Origin: Hyphomicrobiales bacterium
GTDB lineage: Bacteria > Pseudomonadota > Alphaproteobacteria > Rhizobiales > Rhizobiaceae
Direction of reading: 5' to 3'
Length of the DNA stretch: 64,000 bases
Assembly: GCA_900472395.1 (NCBI GenBank)
Contig: UCHV01000021.1
Location: forward strand, 1 to 64,000
Every line of letters starts with the position of its first letter. Within the stretch, counting starts at the first letter, position 1. Made by a program: the position numbers and the translations under genes. The notes under the pieces are model-generated. The model was not told the origin of the DNA, did not search any database, and worked only from the letters and a program-made list of their open reading frames with translations. This document shows, piece after piece, positions 17,495 to 26,098 of the stretch.

Positions 17495-18082
17495 TTAAAG
17501 CAGTGCGCTGCGAATCTTTTCCACCGCCTCGTCCGGGTCCGCGCCATAGGGAATGAGGCCCTTCAGTCGGCCGTCGGCACCGATCAGGAACAGGTCCATG
17601 GTGTGGTTCATCGAATAATCGCCGCTGGCATTGGGCCGTTTTTGTGCATAGGCTTTCCAGCCGCTGATGACCTTGTTCATTTCCGTCGGTGCGCCCGTCA
17701 CGCCGGTGATCCGGTCTGAAAAGGCCGTGACGTAACCCTTCATGATATCCGGCGTGTCCCGTTCAGGATCCACCGTGAACAGGTAGGCCTTGAGCGGTTG
17801 CCCGTCCTCACCCAGATCCTTCAGGTAACCGGCAACCTCGTACAACGTCGTCGGGCACACTTCCGGGCAGTGGGTGTAACCGAAATAAACGAGCGACGGA
17901 TTGCCCTTGAACATGGACTGGTCGACCGTTTCTCCCCGGTCGTTGACCAGGGAGAAAGCGGCGCCGAAAGTGCCCGCACGTGGCGTGTCCTTCGACATCC
18001 AGATCATGACGCCGACCAGCGCGAGCACGAACACGCCCGAGACGACGCCGGCCACCAGCATGAACGGATTTTTCGATGTCAT
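17495..18082 (-). CDS. SCO1/SenC family copper-delivery protein
   Basis: A 195-residue membrane-anchored thioredoxin-fold protein. One membrane segment (8-29) is followed by the copper site HCPEVCP (Cys72, Cys76) and a distal His160 in MNHTMDLFLIG. SCO proteins deliver copper to, or reduce, the CuA site of cytochrome c oxidase on the periplasmic side. Its start overlaps the PCuAC stop by four bases (ATGA), so the two are made together. Size and ligands are normal for the family. Confidence 0.94.
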   Translation of the reverse strand: MTSKNPFMLVAGVVSGVFVLALVGVMIWMSKDTPRAGTFGAAFSLVNDRGETVDQSMFKGNPSLVYFGYTHCPEVCPTTLYEVAGYLKDLGEDGQPLKAYLFTVDPERDTPDIMKGYVTAFSDRITGVTGAPTEMNKVISGWKAYAQKRPNASGDYSMNHTMDLFLIGADGRLKGLIPYGADPDEAVEKIRSALL

Positions 18083-18576
18083 TTCCCGTGCTCCGCATGT
18101 GCATCATGGGCCTTGGCACCCTTGTCGCCGGCCACCGGACCAACGGCAAATTCAACCTCGACAGACCCTGCCTTTTCGAAAACGAGCGTGGTCTTGATCA
18201 TCTCGCCCTCCTTGAACGGTTGGGCGACATTCATGAACATGACATGGTATCCGCCGGGTTTCAGTTCGACGGTCGATTTTGCGGGAATGGCGATGCCGCC
18301 TTCCAGTTCGCGCATTTCCATGATGGCGCCGTTCATCTTCATCTCGTGAAACTCGACCTTGCCGGCCCGCTCCGAGGTGGCGCTGACCAGCTTGTCCGCC
18401 TCTCCGCCATTGGTGATCTTGAAATAACCGCCGCCGACCTTGGCGACCGGCAGCATTGCCCGCGAATAGGGGTGGCCGATCTCGATCTGTCCGAGCTTGA
18501 ATTCGTGCGCAGCCGCGGGGCTGAAAGCCAGTACCGCGCCAAGAACGGCAAAAATGCCGATGTGTTTTCTGACCAT
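18079..18576 (-). CDS. PCuAC-family periplasmic copper chaperone
   Basis: A 165-residue secreted protein: signal peptide residues 1-23 (ending AAAHE), then the PCuAC domain with copper ligands His77-x-Met79, Met88 and His111-x-Met113, followed by a His-rich tail (HDAHAEH). It carries Cu(I) in the periplasm for cytochrome oxidase assembly together with SCO. The ATG at 18576 has GGAGG five bases upstream. The longer frame upstream is not secretory and is rejected. It lies between a DUF2946 gene and SCO1, a known copper-handling grouping. Confidence 0.93.
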   Translation of the reverse strand: MVRKHIGIFAVLGAVLAFSPAAAHEFKLGQIEIGHPYSRAMLPVAKVGGGYFKITNGGEADKLVSATSERAGKVEFHEMKMNGAIMEMRELEGGIAIPAKSTVELKPGGYHVMFMNVAQPFKEGEMIKTTLVFEKAGSVEVEFAVGPVAGDKGAKAHDAHAEHGK

Positions 18577-18725
18577 GTATTCCTCCACAAAGGATGTGCT
18601 CGGCTGGCTTGAATGCGCTGACATCAGGTCAGTCGGAGAGGGCGCGAGCGGGGAAATGACAGCAATGCCACGATGACATGCCTCCTGAAAAACAAGGGTG
18701 AAGCGCAGGCGCATCACTTAAACAT

Positions 18726-19130
18726 TCAGGCGCGCGCGGGAGGTCCTCGAGGTTCGGCCACAAGACCGCGTTGGGGAAGGTGCAGCGAGGAAGACGATGC
18801 CGGGGCCACCGTGCTGCTGGTGACGATCGGCAACCGAATGGCGGCGGTGAGCACCGGCAGAATGGCAGGCGCCATCGAGCCCGCCAGGCGGCACAGCGTG
18901 GCGCAGGGGCAATCCGCGCTTTTGCGCAGCGGATCTTGCGTGTTGCTCGAAGCTTCGTCCGCGATTCCCGACGAAGCGCAGATGACATGCAGCGCATTAT
19001 CGGCAGGCGTGATGACGGACGCCCGCGCATAACCGCCGACAAATCCTTGAAGGGCAAGCACATAGGCGATGACCGCCGCCAATGCGGTGGCCAATATCCT
19101 GTCGGAAAGGATTTGCCTGATCGCCTTCAT
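18726..19130 (-). CDS. DUF2946-type exported protein
   Basis: A 134-residue protein with a hydrophobic N-terminus (ILATALAAVIAYVLALQGFVGG), Cys51 in HVICASSG, a CPCATLC cluster near residue 74 and a second hydrophobic stretch (APAILPVLTAAIRLP). This layout is typical of DUF2946 proteins, which accompany copper or haem uptake genes. It is first in the set with PCuAC and SCO1, 149 bases upstream of PCuAC. The biochemical role is unknown; the Cys cluster hints at metal binding. Confidence 0.72.
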   Translation of the reverse strand: MKAIRQILSDRILATALAAVIAYVLALQGFVGGYARASVITPADNALHVICASSGIADEASSNTQDPLRKSADCPCATLCRLAGSMAPAILPVLTAAIRLPIVTSSTVAPASSSSLHLPQRGLVAEPRGPPARA

Positions 19131-19338
19131 GCACCGTCAATGCCACAAACTTGCCTCGATGTCACCGAGCCACTCGATACGGATGTGCGGCCGTTTGACG
19201 CGAAGGAGTGCGGCCCGGCACTCTCGTCCCGTCAGGATGAGGCGAAGCAGTTTGGTACTATGCGCAATTTTTTGCGGTCGATGACATTTTCGCGACCACG
19301 CTTGCCAGGCTTTGTAGTCTATTTCACCTGATGATTGT

Positions 19339-19356
19339 TTTGCACATAAGTGCAAA
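19339..19356. promoter_or_regulatory. Perfect operator-like inverted repeat before the ABC operon
   Basis: TTTGCACATAAGTGCAAA has 7-bp arms around ATAA and lies 68 bases before the permease start. A local candidate regulator is the LacI-family protein encoded by the last gene of this operon. Nearby, CTGTCAT at 19368-19374 matches one half of a Pho box, but no second half is seen. Confidence 0.6.
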
Positions 19357-19423
19357 TCGTCATCCGGCTGTCATCGATAATTTTTATGTTCCGCCCCGTT
19401 GAGTAAACAAAAGGGCGGCCATC

Positions 19424-21256
19424 ATGGTGGTGATCGACGAGCAGACGACAGGGGCCAGGAAAAGCTCCCGATTTCAGCGGGTGCGCCATCGGTTTGCCGT
19501 GGCTTGCCAGGATCCGGTCATTGCCATCGGTTGCGCGCTGGCCGTGCTGTTTTCCTTCCTTATTCTGGCGCCCGTTATTTCCATTCTCGCCAATGCGGTG
19601 ATCGTGCAGATCGGTGATGCCGCTCGCACACGATTGCCGGAAGGTGCTTTCACTCTCTATTATGTGACGCGGGCCTTCGCCTCGCGCATGTCGTCCATTC
19701 TTCTGTGGCAGCCGCTTCTCAATACGGCATCGGTGGCTGCCGGGGCCATCGTGCTGTCCATGTCGGTCGGCGGGGTGCTGGCCTGGCTGATCAATCGGAC
19801 CGAGCTGCCTGCCCGCGGCTGGTTCGCGACCGCGCTGATCGTTCCGTTCATGCTGCCCACATGGACGCTGGCGCTCGCCTGGACGACCATTTTCAAGAAC
19901 CGCACCGTGGGTGGCCAACCGGGCTGGCTGGAGAACCTGGGATTTGCGACGCCGGACTGGCTGGCCTATGGCCGCCTGCCGATGATCGTCATCCTGTCGT
20001 TGCATTATGCGCCCTTCGTGATCCTCATCCTCGGCAGCGCTTTGCAGAGACTGGATGCCCAGCTGGAGGATTCCGCCCGCATTCTGGGAGCCAGCCGTTC
20101 CCGCGTTGCCTTCCAGATCGTGCTTCCGCTGATGCGTCCGGCGCTGTTGTCGTCCGGCCTTTTGATTTTCGCCGATTGTATCGGTGAATTTGCCGTGCCC
20201 TACGTGCTCGGCCTGCCGGTCGGGTTCGATACGCTTTCCACATCGCTGTACCGCGCCATCTCGACACGGCAGACCGGCATGGCGGCGGTGATGGCCGCCG
20301 TCATCATGGCAATCGGTGTGCTGACCCTCTACATCGACACGCGGATGATGCGCGAAGCGCGGCGTTTCGCCATCGTCGGCGGCAAGGGTGCGATGGATCG
20401 CCGCCGCCCGCTTGGGCGCTGGCGGCTGGCCGCCACCGGTTTTGCCCTCGCGTTCTTTGCGGTGGGTGTGGTCATTCCGCTTTCGACGCTTTTCCTGTCC
20501 ACCATCATGCGGGTGCCGGGTCGTTTCACGCCTGAAAATTTCACCTTCGATTACTGGATCGGGACCGGCCTCGATACCGTGGCCTTGCGCAACGGTATTC
20601 TGCTGACACCGGAATTCTGGGCGGCGGGTTTCAACACGCTGATGATCATCGGCGCGGCATCGCTGGCGTCGGGCGTGCTCGGTCTTCTCGTCGGTTATGT
20701 CGTCATCCGCAGCCCGTTCGCAACGCTTGGCGCTTTCCTGCGGCAGATCACCTTCCTGCCATATCTGGTGCCCGGCATTGCCTTTGCCGCTGCCATTCTG
20801 ACGCTTTTTGCCGTGCCGCGCGGCCCCATTCCGGCACTTTATGGAACCTCGATCATCCTCATTCTGGCTCTGATCGCCGATCAGATGCCGTTTGCCTCGC
20901 GTTCCGGTATCGCCGCCATGGCGCAGCTCGGCAAGGAGCCGGAAGAGGCGGCGCGCGTGGCGGGTGCGGGTTGGTGGCGGCGTATGGTGAGCATCGTCAT
21001 GCCGATCCAGAAGCGGGCGCTGGCAAGCGCGATCCTCTTGCCGTTCATTTCCGGCATCAAGGGGGTGAGCCTGTTCATCATCCTCGCAGTGCCGGCCACC
21101 GATGTGCTGACGACCTATTCGCTGCGCCTCGTCGACTACAACTACACCCAGGCCGCCAATGCCGTCGTGCTGATGATCGCGCTGCTGGCGCTCTTCGGCA
21201 CGGTTCTCATCAACCGCCTGACCGGCAACGGCATCGCCAAGGGGCTGGAGAGCTAA
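19424..21256 (+). CDS. Fused ABC transporter permease, FbpB/AfuB type
   Basis: A 610-residue inner-membrane permease with two homologous halves, each having six or so membrane segments and an EAA loop: EDSARILGASRSRVAFQIVLP (about 205-225) and EEAARVAGAGWWRRMVSIVMP (about 506-526). This double-length form belongs to importers once all called ferric-iron transporters, some of which (AfuABC) carry hexose phosphates. It starts a six-gene operon and is followed directly by its ATPase. Downstream phosphatases favour a phosphorylated organic substrate, but this is inference. Confidence 0.93.
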   Translation: MVVIDEQTTGARKSSRFQRVRHRFAVACQDPVIAIGCALAVLFSFLILAPVISILANAVIVQIGDAARTRLPEGAFTLYYVTRAFASRMSSILLWQPLLNTASVAAGAIVLSMSVGGVLAWLINRTELPARGWFATALIVPFMLPTWTLALAWTTIFKNRTVGGQPGWLENLGFATPDWLAYGRLPMIVILSLHYAPFVILILGSALQRLDAQLEDSARILGASRSRVAFQIVLPLMRPALLSSGLLIFADCIGEFAVPYVLGLPVGFDTLSTSLYRAISTRQTGMAAVMAAVIMAIGVLTLYIDTRMMREARRFAIVGGKGAMDRRRPLGRWRLAATGFALAFFAVGVVIPLSTLFLSTIMRVPGRFTPENFTFDYWIGTGLDTVALRNGILLTPEFWAAGFNTLMIIGAASLASGVLGLLVGYVVIRSPFATLGAFLRQITFLPYLVPGIAFAAAILTLFAVPRGPIPALYGTSIILILALIADQMPFASRSGIAAMAQLGKEPEEAARVAGAGWWRRMVSIVMPIQKRALASAILLPFISGIKGVSLFIILAVPATDVLTTYSLRLVDYNYTQAANAVVLMIALLALFGTVLINRLTGNGIAKGLES

Positions 21257-22405
21257 ATGCCCGATATCACACTTTCCCATGTGACCAAGAACTACGGGGC
21301 GGGCAGCCATGCCGCCGTGGAGGATCTGAACCTCACCATCGCCGATGGCGAATTCATGTGTCTTCTCGGCCCCTCCGGTTGCGGCAAGACCACGACATTG
21401 CGGATGATCGCCGGGCTTGAGCATTTGAGTGGAGGCGAAATCGCCATCGGTGATCGCGTCGTCGATAGCCTTTCCGCCGGCGCATTTGTTCCACCCGAGC
21501 AGCGGCGTCTGGGCCTCGTGTTCCAGTCCTATGCGCTGTGGCCGCATATGACGGTTGAGCGCAACATCGATTTCGGTTTGCGATTGCGCAAGCTGCCGGA
21601 AGCGCAGCGCCGCGCGAAAGTGAACGACGTGATGGAAAAGCTGCGTATCCGGGATTACGCGCAACGATATCCGTCGCAGCTTTCCGGCGGTCAGCAGCAG
21701 CGCGTAGCGCTTGCGCGCATGCTGGCGGTCAATCCGGAAATCCTTCTTCTGGATGAGCCATTGTCCAATCTCGACGCCGCGCTGAGGCTCGAAATGCGGG
21801 CCGAACTTCGCCGGCTGCATGAGGAGTTTCGCACCACGATCGTGTTCGTGACACATGACCAGTGGGAGGCGATGACCCTTGCCACCACCATTGCAGTGAT
21901 GAACGGCGGCCGTCTGCAGCAGGTCGGCGCACCGGACGACATCTATTCGCGACCGGTCAACCGGTTCGTGGCGGAATTCATCGGCAATCCGCCGATCAAC
22001 ATGATTGCGCTCGCAAGGCCCGCAGCCGGTGGCCTGGCGGCGCGCGTTTTCGGCAAGCTGCCTGTTGGGGATGCTGCCAACATTGCGTCAGTCGGCATCC
22101 GGCCGGAAGAAATCGCGTTTGCTGCATGCGCCGATGCGGTGCCGCTCGGCACATTGAAATTGGAAAGCATCATGCCGACCGGTGGCAGCTGGATTTTGGA
22201 GCTTTCGCTGGGACCTGAGCGGCTTTTCCACGCCACGCATATGCGACCGACCGCAAGGCTCGGTGACGCCGTGCAGTGTTTTGTAAAGCCTGAGGGGCTG
22301 CATCTCTTCGATGCCGACGGCAGACGCGTCGAGCGATCCGAAACCCGCGCTCCAAACGCGGCACAGCCGACCGCCCACGACCGGGCGGCGTTATTACCCG
22401 CATAA
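21257..22405 (+). CDS. ABC transporter ATPase, FbpC/PotA type
   Basis: A 382-residue ATPase. Walker A GPSGCGKTT (about 37-45), Q-loop FQSYALWPHM, signature LSGGQQQRVALARML, Walker B LLLDEPLSNLD and the switch His in VFVTHDQWEAM are intact. A TOBE-type regulatory domain follows (about 240-360). The ATG directly abuts the permease stop. It powers import through the fused permease with the binding protein encoded next. The last 20 residues (ERSETRAPNAAQPTAHDRAA) look like a non-conserved tail. Confidence 0.95.
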   Translation: MPDITLSHVTKNYGAGSHAAVEDLNLTIADGEFMCLLGPSGCGKTTTLRMIAGLEHLSGGEIAIGDRVVDSLSAGAFVPPEQRRLGLVFQSYALWPHMTVERNIDFGLRLRKLPEAQRRAKVNDVMEKLRIRDYAQRYPSQLSGGQQQRVALARMLAVNPEILLLDEPLSNLDAALRLEMRAELRRLHEEFRTTIVFVTHDQWEAMTLATTIAVMNGGRLQQVGAPDDIYSRPVNRFVAEFIGNPPINMIALARPAAGGLAARVFGKLPVGDAANIASVGIRPEEIAFAACADAVPLGTLKLESIMPTGGSWILELSLGPERLFHATHMRPTARLGDAVQCFVKPEGLHLFDADGRRVERSETRAPNAAQPTAHDRAALLPA

Positions 22406-22447
22406 ACTCTTCCAAATTTCCCGTTTCATTCACTCAAAGGAATACCG

Positions 22448-23566
22448 ATGAGATTTTCCCGTACTCTGATTTCCTCGCTGATGCTTTCCGCCGCCGTTTC
22501 GCTGGTTGCTGCCAGCGCGGGCGCCGAAGAGGCATTCGACCTCAATGCCATGATCGAGGCGGCGAAAAAGGAAGCGCCGATCACGGTTTATGATTCCACC
22601 GGCAAGATCGTCGAACAGGCCAAGGCCTTTTCCGAGAAATACGGCGTGAAGGCCACGGGCGTGAAATCCGGCGCGCCGGAAACGCTCGAGATCGTCATTC
22701 GCGAAGCGCAGGCCAACAACGTCAAGGCAGACGTCGTCATTCTGGCGGATGCGCCGGCGGCCATGTCGCAGGTGATCGTCAAGGGTTATGCCAAAAGCTG
22801 GTTGCCGACCGATCTCGCGAAGGACATTCCCTCGATGTACCAGGATCCGCTGACCGTGGTTCTGGCTCCCAACGTGTGGACCTACAATACCGCCCTGCAT
22901 GACAGCTGCCCGGTCAAGAATATCTGGCAGCTGACCGAAGCCGAGTGGAAGGGCAAGGTCGCAATGCAGGATCCGATCGGCAAACCGTCCTATACCGACT
23001 GGTTCAACCAGCTGGCCACGCATGCGGACAAGGCCGTGGCCGATGCCTATCAGGCGCAATACGGCAAGCCGCTCAAAACCGATGAGGCCAGCGCAACCGC
23101 CGCCTGGGTGAAGGCTCTGGCTGCCAACAGCCCGCTTCTCACCGATTCCGACGGTGCTGCGGCAGAATCCGTCGGTGCGCCAGATACCAAGGAAAGCTTT
23201 GTCGGCCTCGTCAGCACCGCGAAATATCGCGACAACAAGGATGGCATGAAGCTTGGCCTGTGTGCCGGTATCTCCCCGTTTGCCGGCTGGACCTATCCTT
23301 CGCTGGGTCTCGTTGCATCCGGTACCAAGAGCCCGAATGCCGCAAAGCTGTTCATTCGTTACATGATGACCGCGGAAGGCATTGCTCCGCAGGCCAAGGA
23401 TGGCAAGATGTCCACCAACAAGACCGTGGGTCTTCCGGACAACGAGCCCTCCGGCGTCGGCAAGGTGCGTGACCAGCTTCTCGCCTATGACGCATCGACT
23501 GCCGTGGCCGACTGGGAGTCTCGTCAGGACTGGCAGGATCTCTGGTCCTTGAATTACAAAAAGTAA
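22448..23566 (+). CDS. Periplasmic substrate-binding protein, iron/phosphosugar-type family
   Basis: A 372-residue exported protein: signal peptide 1-26 (LMLSAAVSLVAASAGAEE), then a class II binding fold with ITVYDSTGKIVEQAKAFSEKYG, KADVVILADAP and FAGWTYPSLGLVASGTKSPNAA. It lacks the paired Tyr seen in ferric FbpA near the C-terminus as far as I can judge, which is compatible with an AfuA-like organic phosphate ligand. A GC-rich stem-loop follows the stop, likely raising binding-protein expression over downstream genes. The ligand is unproven. Confidence 0.88.
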   Translation: MRFSRTLISSLMLSAAVSLVAASAGAEEAFDLNAMIEAAKKEAPITVYDSTGKIVEQAKAFSEKYGVKATGVKSGAPETLEIVIREAQANNVKADVVILADAPAAMSQVIVKGYAKSWLPTDLAKDIPSMYQDPLTVVLAPNVWTYNTALHDSCPVKNIWQLTEAEWKGKVAMQDPIGKPSYTDWFNQLATHADKAVADAYQAQYGKPLKTDEASATAAWVKALAANSPLLTDSDGAAAESVGAPDTKESFVGLVSTAKYRDNKDGMKLGLCAGISPFAGWTYPSLGLVASGTKSPNAAKLFIRYMMTAEGIAPQAKDGKMSTNKTVGLPDNEPSGVGKVRDQLLAYDASTAVADWESRQDWQDLWSLNYKK

Positions 23567-23584
23567 TCCTAGCATATCAAGCAC

Positions 23585-23611
23585 GGCGGGCTCGCTCAGG
23601 TGCTGCCCGCC
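23585..23611 (+). repeat. Stem-loop after the binding-protein gene
   Basis: GGCGGGC and GCCCGCC pair across a 13-base loop in the gap between the binding-protein and inositol-monophosphatase-like genes. No T-tract follows. It probably protects the upstream message. Confidence 0.55.
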
Positions 23612-23618
23612 ACCCCAC

Positions 23619-24455
23619 ATGCCGAAAGACCTCATGCTGACAGTAGATGAACTGAACCAACGCGAAACCCTGTTGCGCACCGTGACGGCTTCTGCCGGCG
23701 CGATGGCGCTGGAAGCATTTCGCACCCGCAAGCCCGGCGATTTCACCCTCAAGGGACGCCAGGATTTTCTGACCGAAGCCGATGGTGCGGTGGAAAGCCA
23801 TGTACGCGCCGCGATTGCCGGAGCATTTCCGCAGGATGGCATTCTCGGCGAAGAAGCAGGCGGCGCTCTGGCGCAGCGGTTATGGGTGATCGATCCTATC
23901 GACGGGACAGCCAATTTCGCGCGGGGCATCCCGCATTTTTGCGTTTCGATCGCCTTTTGCGAGAACGGGGAAACCCTGTTGGGCGCCATCTTCAATCCGG
24001 CATCGGGCGAGTTCTATTTCGCGCGCAAGGGGCAGGGGGCAACGAAGAACGATATTGCGATCACCGTGGCCGCGACGGATGCCATTGCCAACGCTTCGGT
24101 CGAAATCGGCTGGTCACCGCGCGTGATGGCGGCGGATTATCTTGCTGCGATGGAACGTGTTCTTTCCAAAGGCGCCAATATCCGTCGTGGCGCATCCGGC
24201 GCGCTGGCGATCGCGTGGGTAGCGGAAGGCCGCACCGATGGTTATGCCGAATACTACATGAACGCCTGGGATTGCCTTGCCGGGCTGCTGATGGTGCGCG
24301 AAGCGGGCGGTGTGACCGGCAATTATCCGGCAACGGAAGGCGAATTGCTGACCGGCGGAGAGATTTTCGCAGCTGCGCCCGGCATCGCCGCCGAATTTTC
24401 CGCTGCGATGAAGATTTCGGCTTCGTCCGCCGAGCAGAAGGGAGAGGCGGCATGA
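23619..24455 (+). CDS. Inositol-monophosphatase-family phosphatase
   Basis: A 278-residue Mg-dependent phosphatase. Metal-site motifs are present: GEEAGG (78-83), WVIDPIDGTANF (89-100) and the C-terminal NAWDCLAGLLMVREAGG. The family hydrolyses inositol phosphates, fructose bisphosphate, histidinol phosphate or PAP. Being fourth in an ABC-transporter operon and coupled (ATGA) to a second phosphatase suggests it dephosphorylates the imported compound in the cytoplasm. No strong ribosome site precedes the first ATG; a second lies five codons on. Confidence 0.9.
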   Translation: MPKDLMLTVDELNQRETLLRTVTASAGAMALEAFRTRKPGDFTLKGRQDFLTEADGAVESHVRAAIAGAFPQDGILGEEAGGALAQRLWVIDPIDGTANFARGIPHFCVSIAFCENGETLLGAIFNPASGEFYFARKGQGATKNDIAITVAATDAIANASVEIGWSPRVMAADYLAAMERVLSKGANIRRGASGALAIAWVAEGRTDGYAEYYMNAWDCLAGLLMVREAGGVTGNYPATEGELLTGGEIFAAAPGIAAEFSAAMKISASSAEQKGEAA

Positions 24456-25063
24456 GCGCTCCCCGTTACGACCGGCCGCATGTCAGCCTGATTCAGAAAA
24501 ACCTGCCCGGCTGGAATGTCGATCTTTATATCGGCGGTCGTGAGGCCGTCAGCACGCCTGCCCTGCTGGAGCAGCACGGCATCAAGGTCATCGTCAACTG
24601 CGCGGTGAATTTCGATGTCGATCTTGTCGGTGCGCAGCAACCCGCCGAAGACGGACGCATCCCCTCCGGTCCCGGCTTCCTGCGGTATTACAAGCTCGGT
24701 CTCGTGGATGGTCCCGGCAATGCCGATACGATGCTGCTCGCCGGATATTACATTCTGCGCGGCGCGCTCGACCAGACCTTTCCCGACAAGCCGTCCTATC
24801 CGCATCGCGACAAGGGCAATGTGCTGGTCAACTGCCGGGCCGGGCGTAGCCGTTCGGTGTCGCTGGTGGCGCTTTTCCTGCATCTCGAAATGCCGGAACT
24901 CTATCCCACGCTGGCATCGGCCATCGATCACATCCGCGACAAGCGGGAGCTTCACCCGGATGAGTGGTTCGAAACGCCCAAACCGGAACTGATCGGTGCT
25001 GTGGAACGCGCGGCGGATATGATCCGTCTCATCGAGGCGAAAAAGGACAGGGCTGTCGCATGA
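24452..25063 (+). CDS. Tyrosine/dual-specificity-type phosphatase
   Basis: A 203-residue cysteine phosphatase. The CX5R loop is C128-RAGRS-R134 in VLVNCRAGRSRSVSLVALFL, with Asp86 (LVDGPGN) as likely general acid. The residue before the catalytic Cys is Asn rather than the usual His, which may shift Cys acidity. The start overlaps the preceding stop (ATGA; GGGAGAGG upstream), and its own stop overlaps the LacI start. The target may be a small phosphoester rather than a phosphoprotein, given the operon. A longer upstream frame is a shadow of the previous gene. Confidence 0.87.
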   Translation: MSAPRYDRPHVSLIQKNLPGWNVDLYIGGREAVSTPALLEQHGIKVIVNCAVNFDVDLVGAQQPAEDGRIPSGPGFLRYYKLGLVDGPGNADTMLLAGYYILRGALDQTFPDKPSYPHRDKGNVLVNCRAGRSRSVSLVALFLHLEMPELYPTLASAIDHIRDKRELHPDEWFETPKPELIGAVERAADMIRLIEAKKDRAVA

Positions 25064-26085
25064 CCAACCGGCCGCCGCAGAATTTCGCAAGTGCGAGCGA
25101 GGTCGCGCGGCTGGCCGGAGTATCCCGTTCCGCCGTATCACGGACCTTTACGGCGGGGGCAAGCGTTTCGGATGAGACCCGGGCCAAGGTTCTGGCCGCG
25201 GCCGAAGAGCTGAACTATCACGTCAATCATCTGGCGCGGGGTCTTTCGCAGGAAAAAAGCCGACCGATCTGCATTCTCGGAGGCGATCTGCATGCGCCCT
25301 ACCAATCCGCGTTGCTGGAGGCGCTGACGCGGCGCATTCAGGCGGTCGGACGTGCCGTCATGGTTATCAATACGGCCGGTAACGAGGCGGATTCGCGCGC
25401 CGCGCTGCACCAGACGCTGAATTATCGCGCGTCTGCCAGTATCGTGCTTTCAGGTGCGCCGCCGGTTTCGCTGGTGCGGACCTGCATCGAGAGCGGCCAG
25501 CACGTCATCCTCATCAACCGGCAGGGGCAGATCGAGGAAGCCGATCACATCAATCTCGATCATCAGAGCGCGATGAATGACGCGCGGCATATGCTCGCCC
25601 GCGCCGGTTGCCGGTCATTCGCCATCGTCTCTTCCACCAACAATTCTCCCAGCCTGCTGGCCAGGGAGCAATTGTTCACGGCGGCGGTCGTGGAGGCGGG
25701 GTTCGCGCCGCCGCAGCTGATCAAGGCGGGGCCGACCAGTTACCGCAGCGGTGCCGAGGCCGCCCGCCTGCTGTTGCCGGGTGCGTCGCGTCCGGATGCG
25801 GTATTCTGCGTGACCGACCTTCTGGCCTGCGGTTTCATGGACGTCGCCCGTCAGGATTTCGGCATGGTCATCCCGAAAGACCTCTGCGTTCTCGGTTTCG
25901 ACGATATCGAACAGGCCGGTTGGGAAGGGTATTCCCTGACGACATTCCGCCAGCCGATCGAGGAGATGGCGGAGATCATTGCCAAAGGCGTGACCGACGG
26001 GCGCGAGGTGACGCAGGCCGGGGCCATAACAACGCTCAAGGCGCTGCCCGTATGGCGCAAGACCGTGCGATCCGGCGCCAATTGA
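25060..26085 (+). CDS. LacI-family transcriptional regulator
   Basis: A 341-residue regulator. The N-terminal helix-turn-helix ASEVARLAGVSRSAVSRTFTAG (about 11-32) and hinge NHLARGLSQ are followed by a periplasmic-binding-protein-like effector domain with VFCVTDLLACGFMDVA and LCVLGFDDIEQAGWEGYSLTTF. It is coupled to the phosphatase gene by ATGA and closes the six-gene operon, so it probably responds to the imported ligand and controls the promoter near 19339. LacI control points to a sugar-like effector rather than iron. Confidence 0.93.
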   Translation: MTNRPPQNFASASEVARLAGVSRSAVSRTFTAGASVSDETRAKVLAAAEELNYHVNHLARGLSQEKSRPICILGGDLHAPYQSALLEALTRRIQAVGRAVMVINTAGNEADSRAALHQTLNYRASASIVLSGAPPVSLVRTCIESGQHVILINRQGQIEEADHINLDHQSAMNDARHMLARAGCRSFAIVSSTNNSPSLLAREQLFTAAVVEAGFAPPQLIKAGPTSYRSGAEAARLLLPGASRPDAVFCVTDLLACGFMDVARQDFGMVIPKDLCVLGFDDIEQAGWEGYSLTTFRQPIEEMAEIIAKGVTDGREVTQAGAITTLKALPVWRKTVRSGAN

Positions 26086-26098
26086 CGGGCGCCGCTGG

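Noticed and set aside
19368..19374. Pho box upstream of the phosphatase-linked ABC operon
   Set aside because: Only the first half CTGTCAT is present; the second direct repeat at the right spacing is missing, so it is mentioned but not called.
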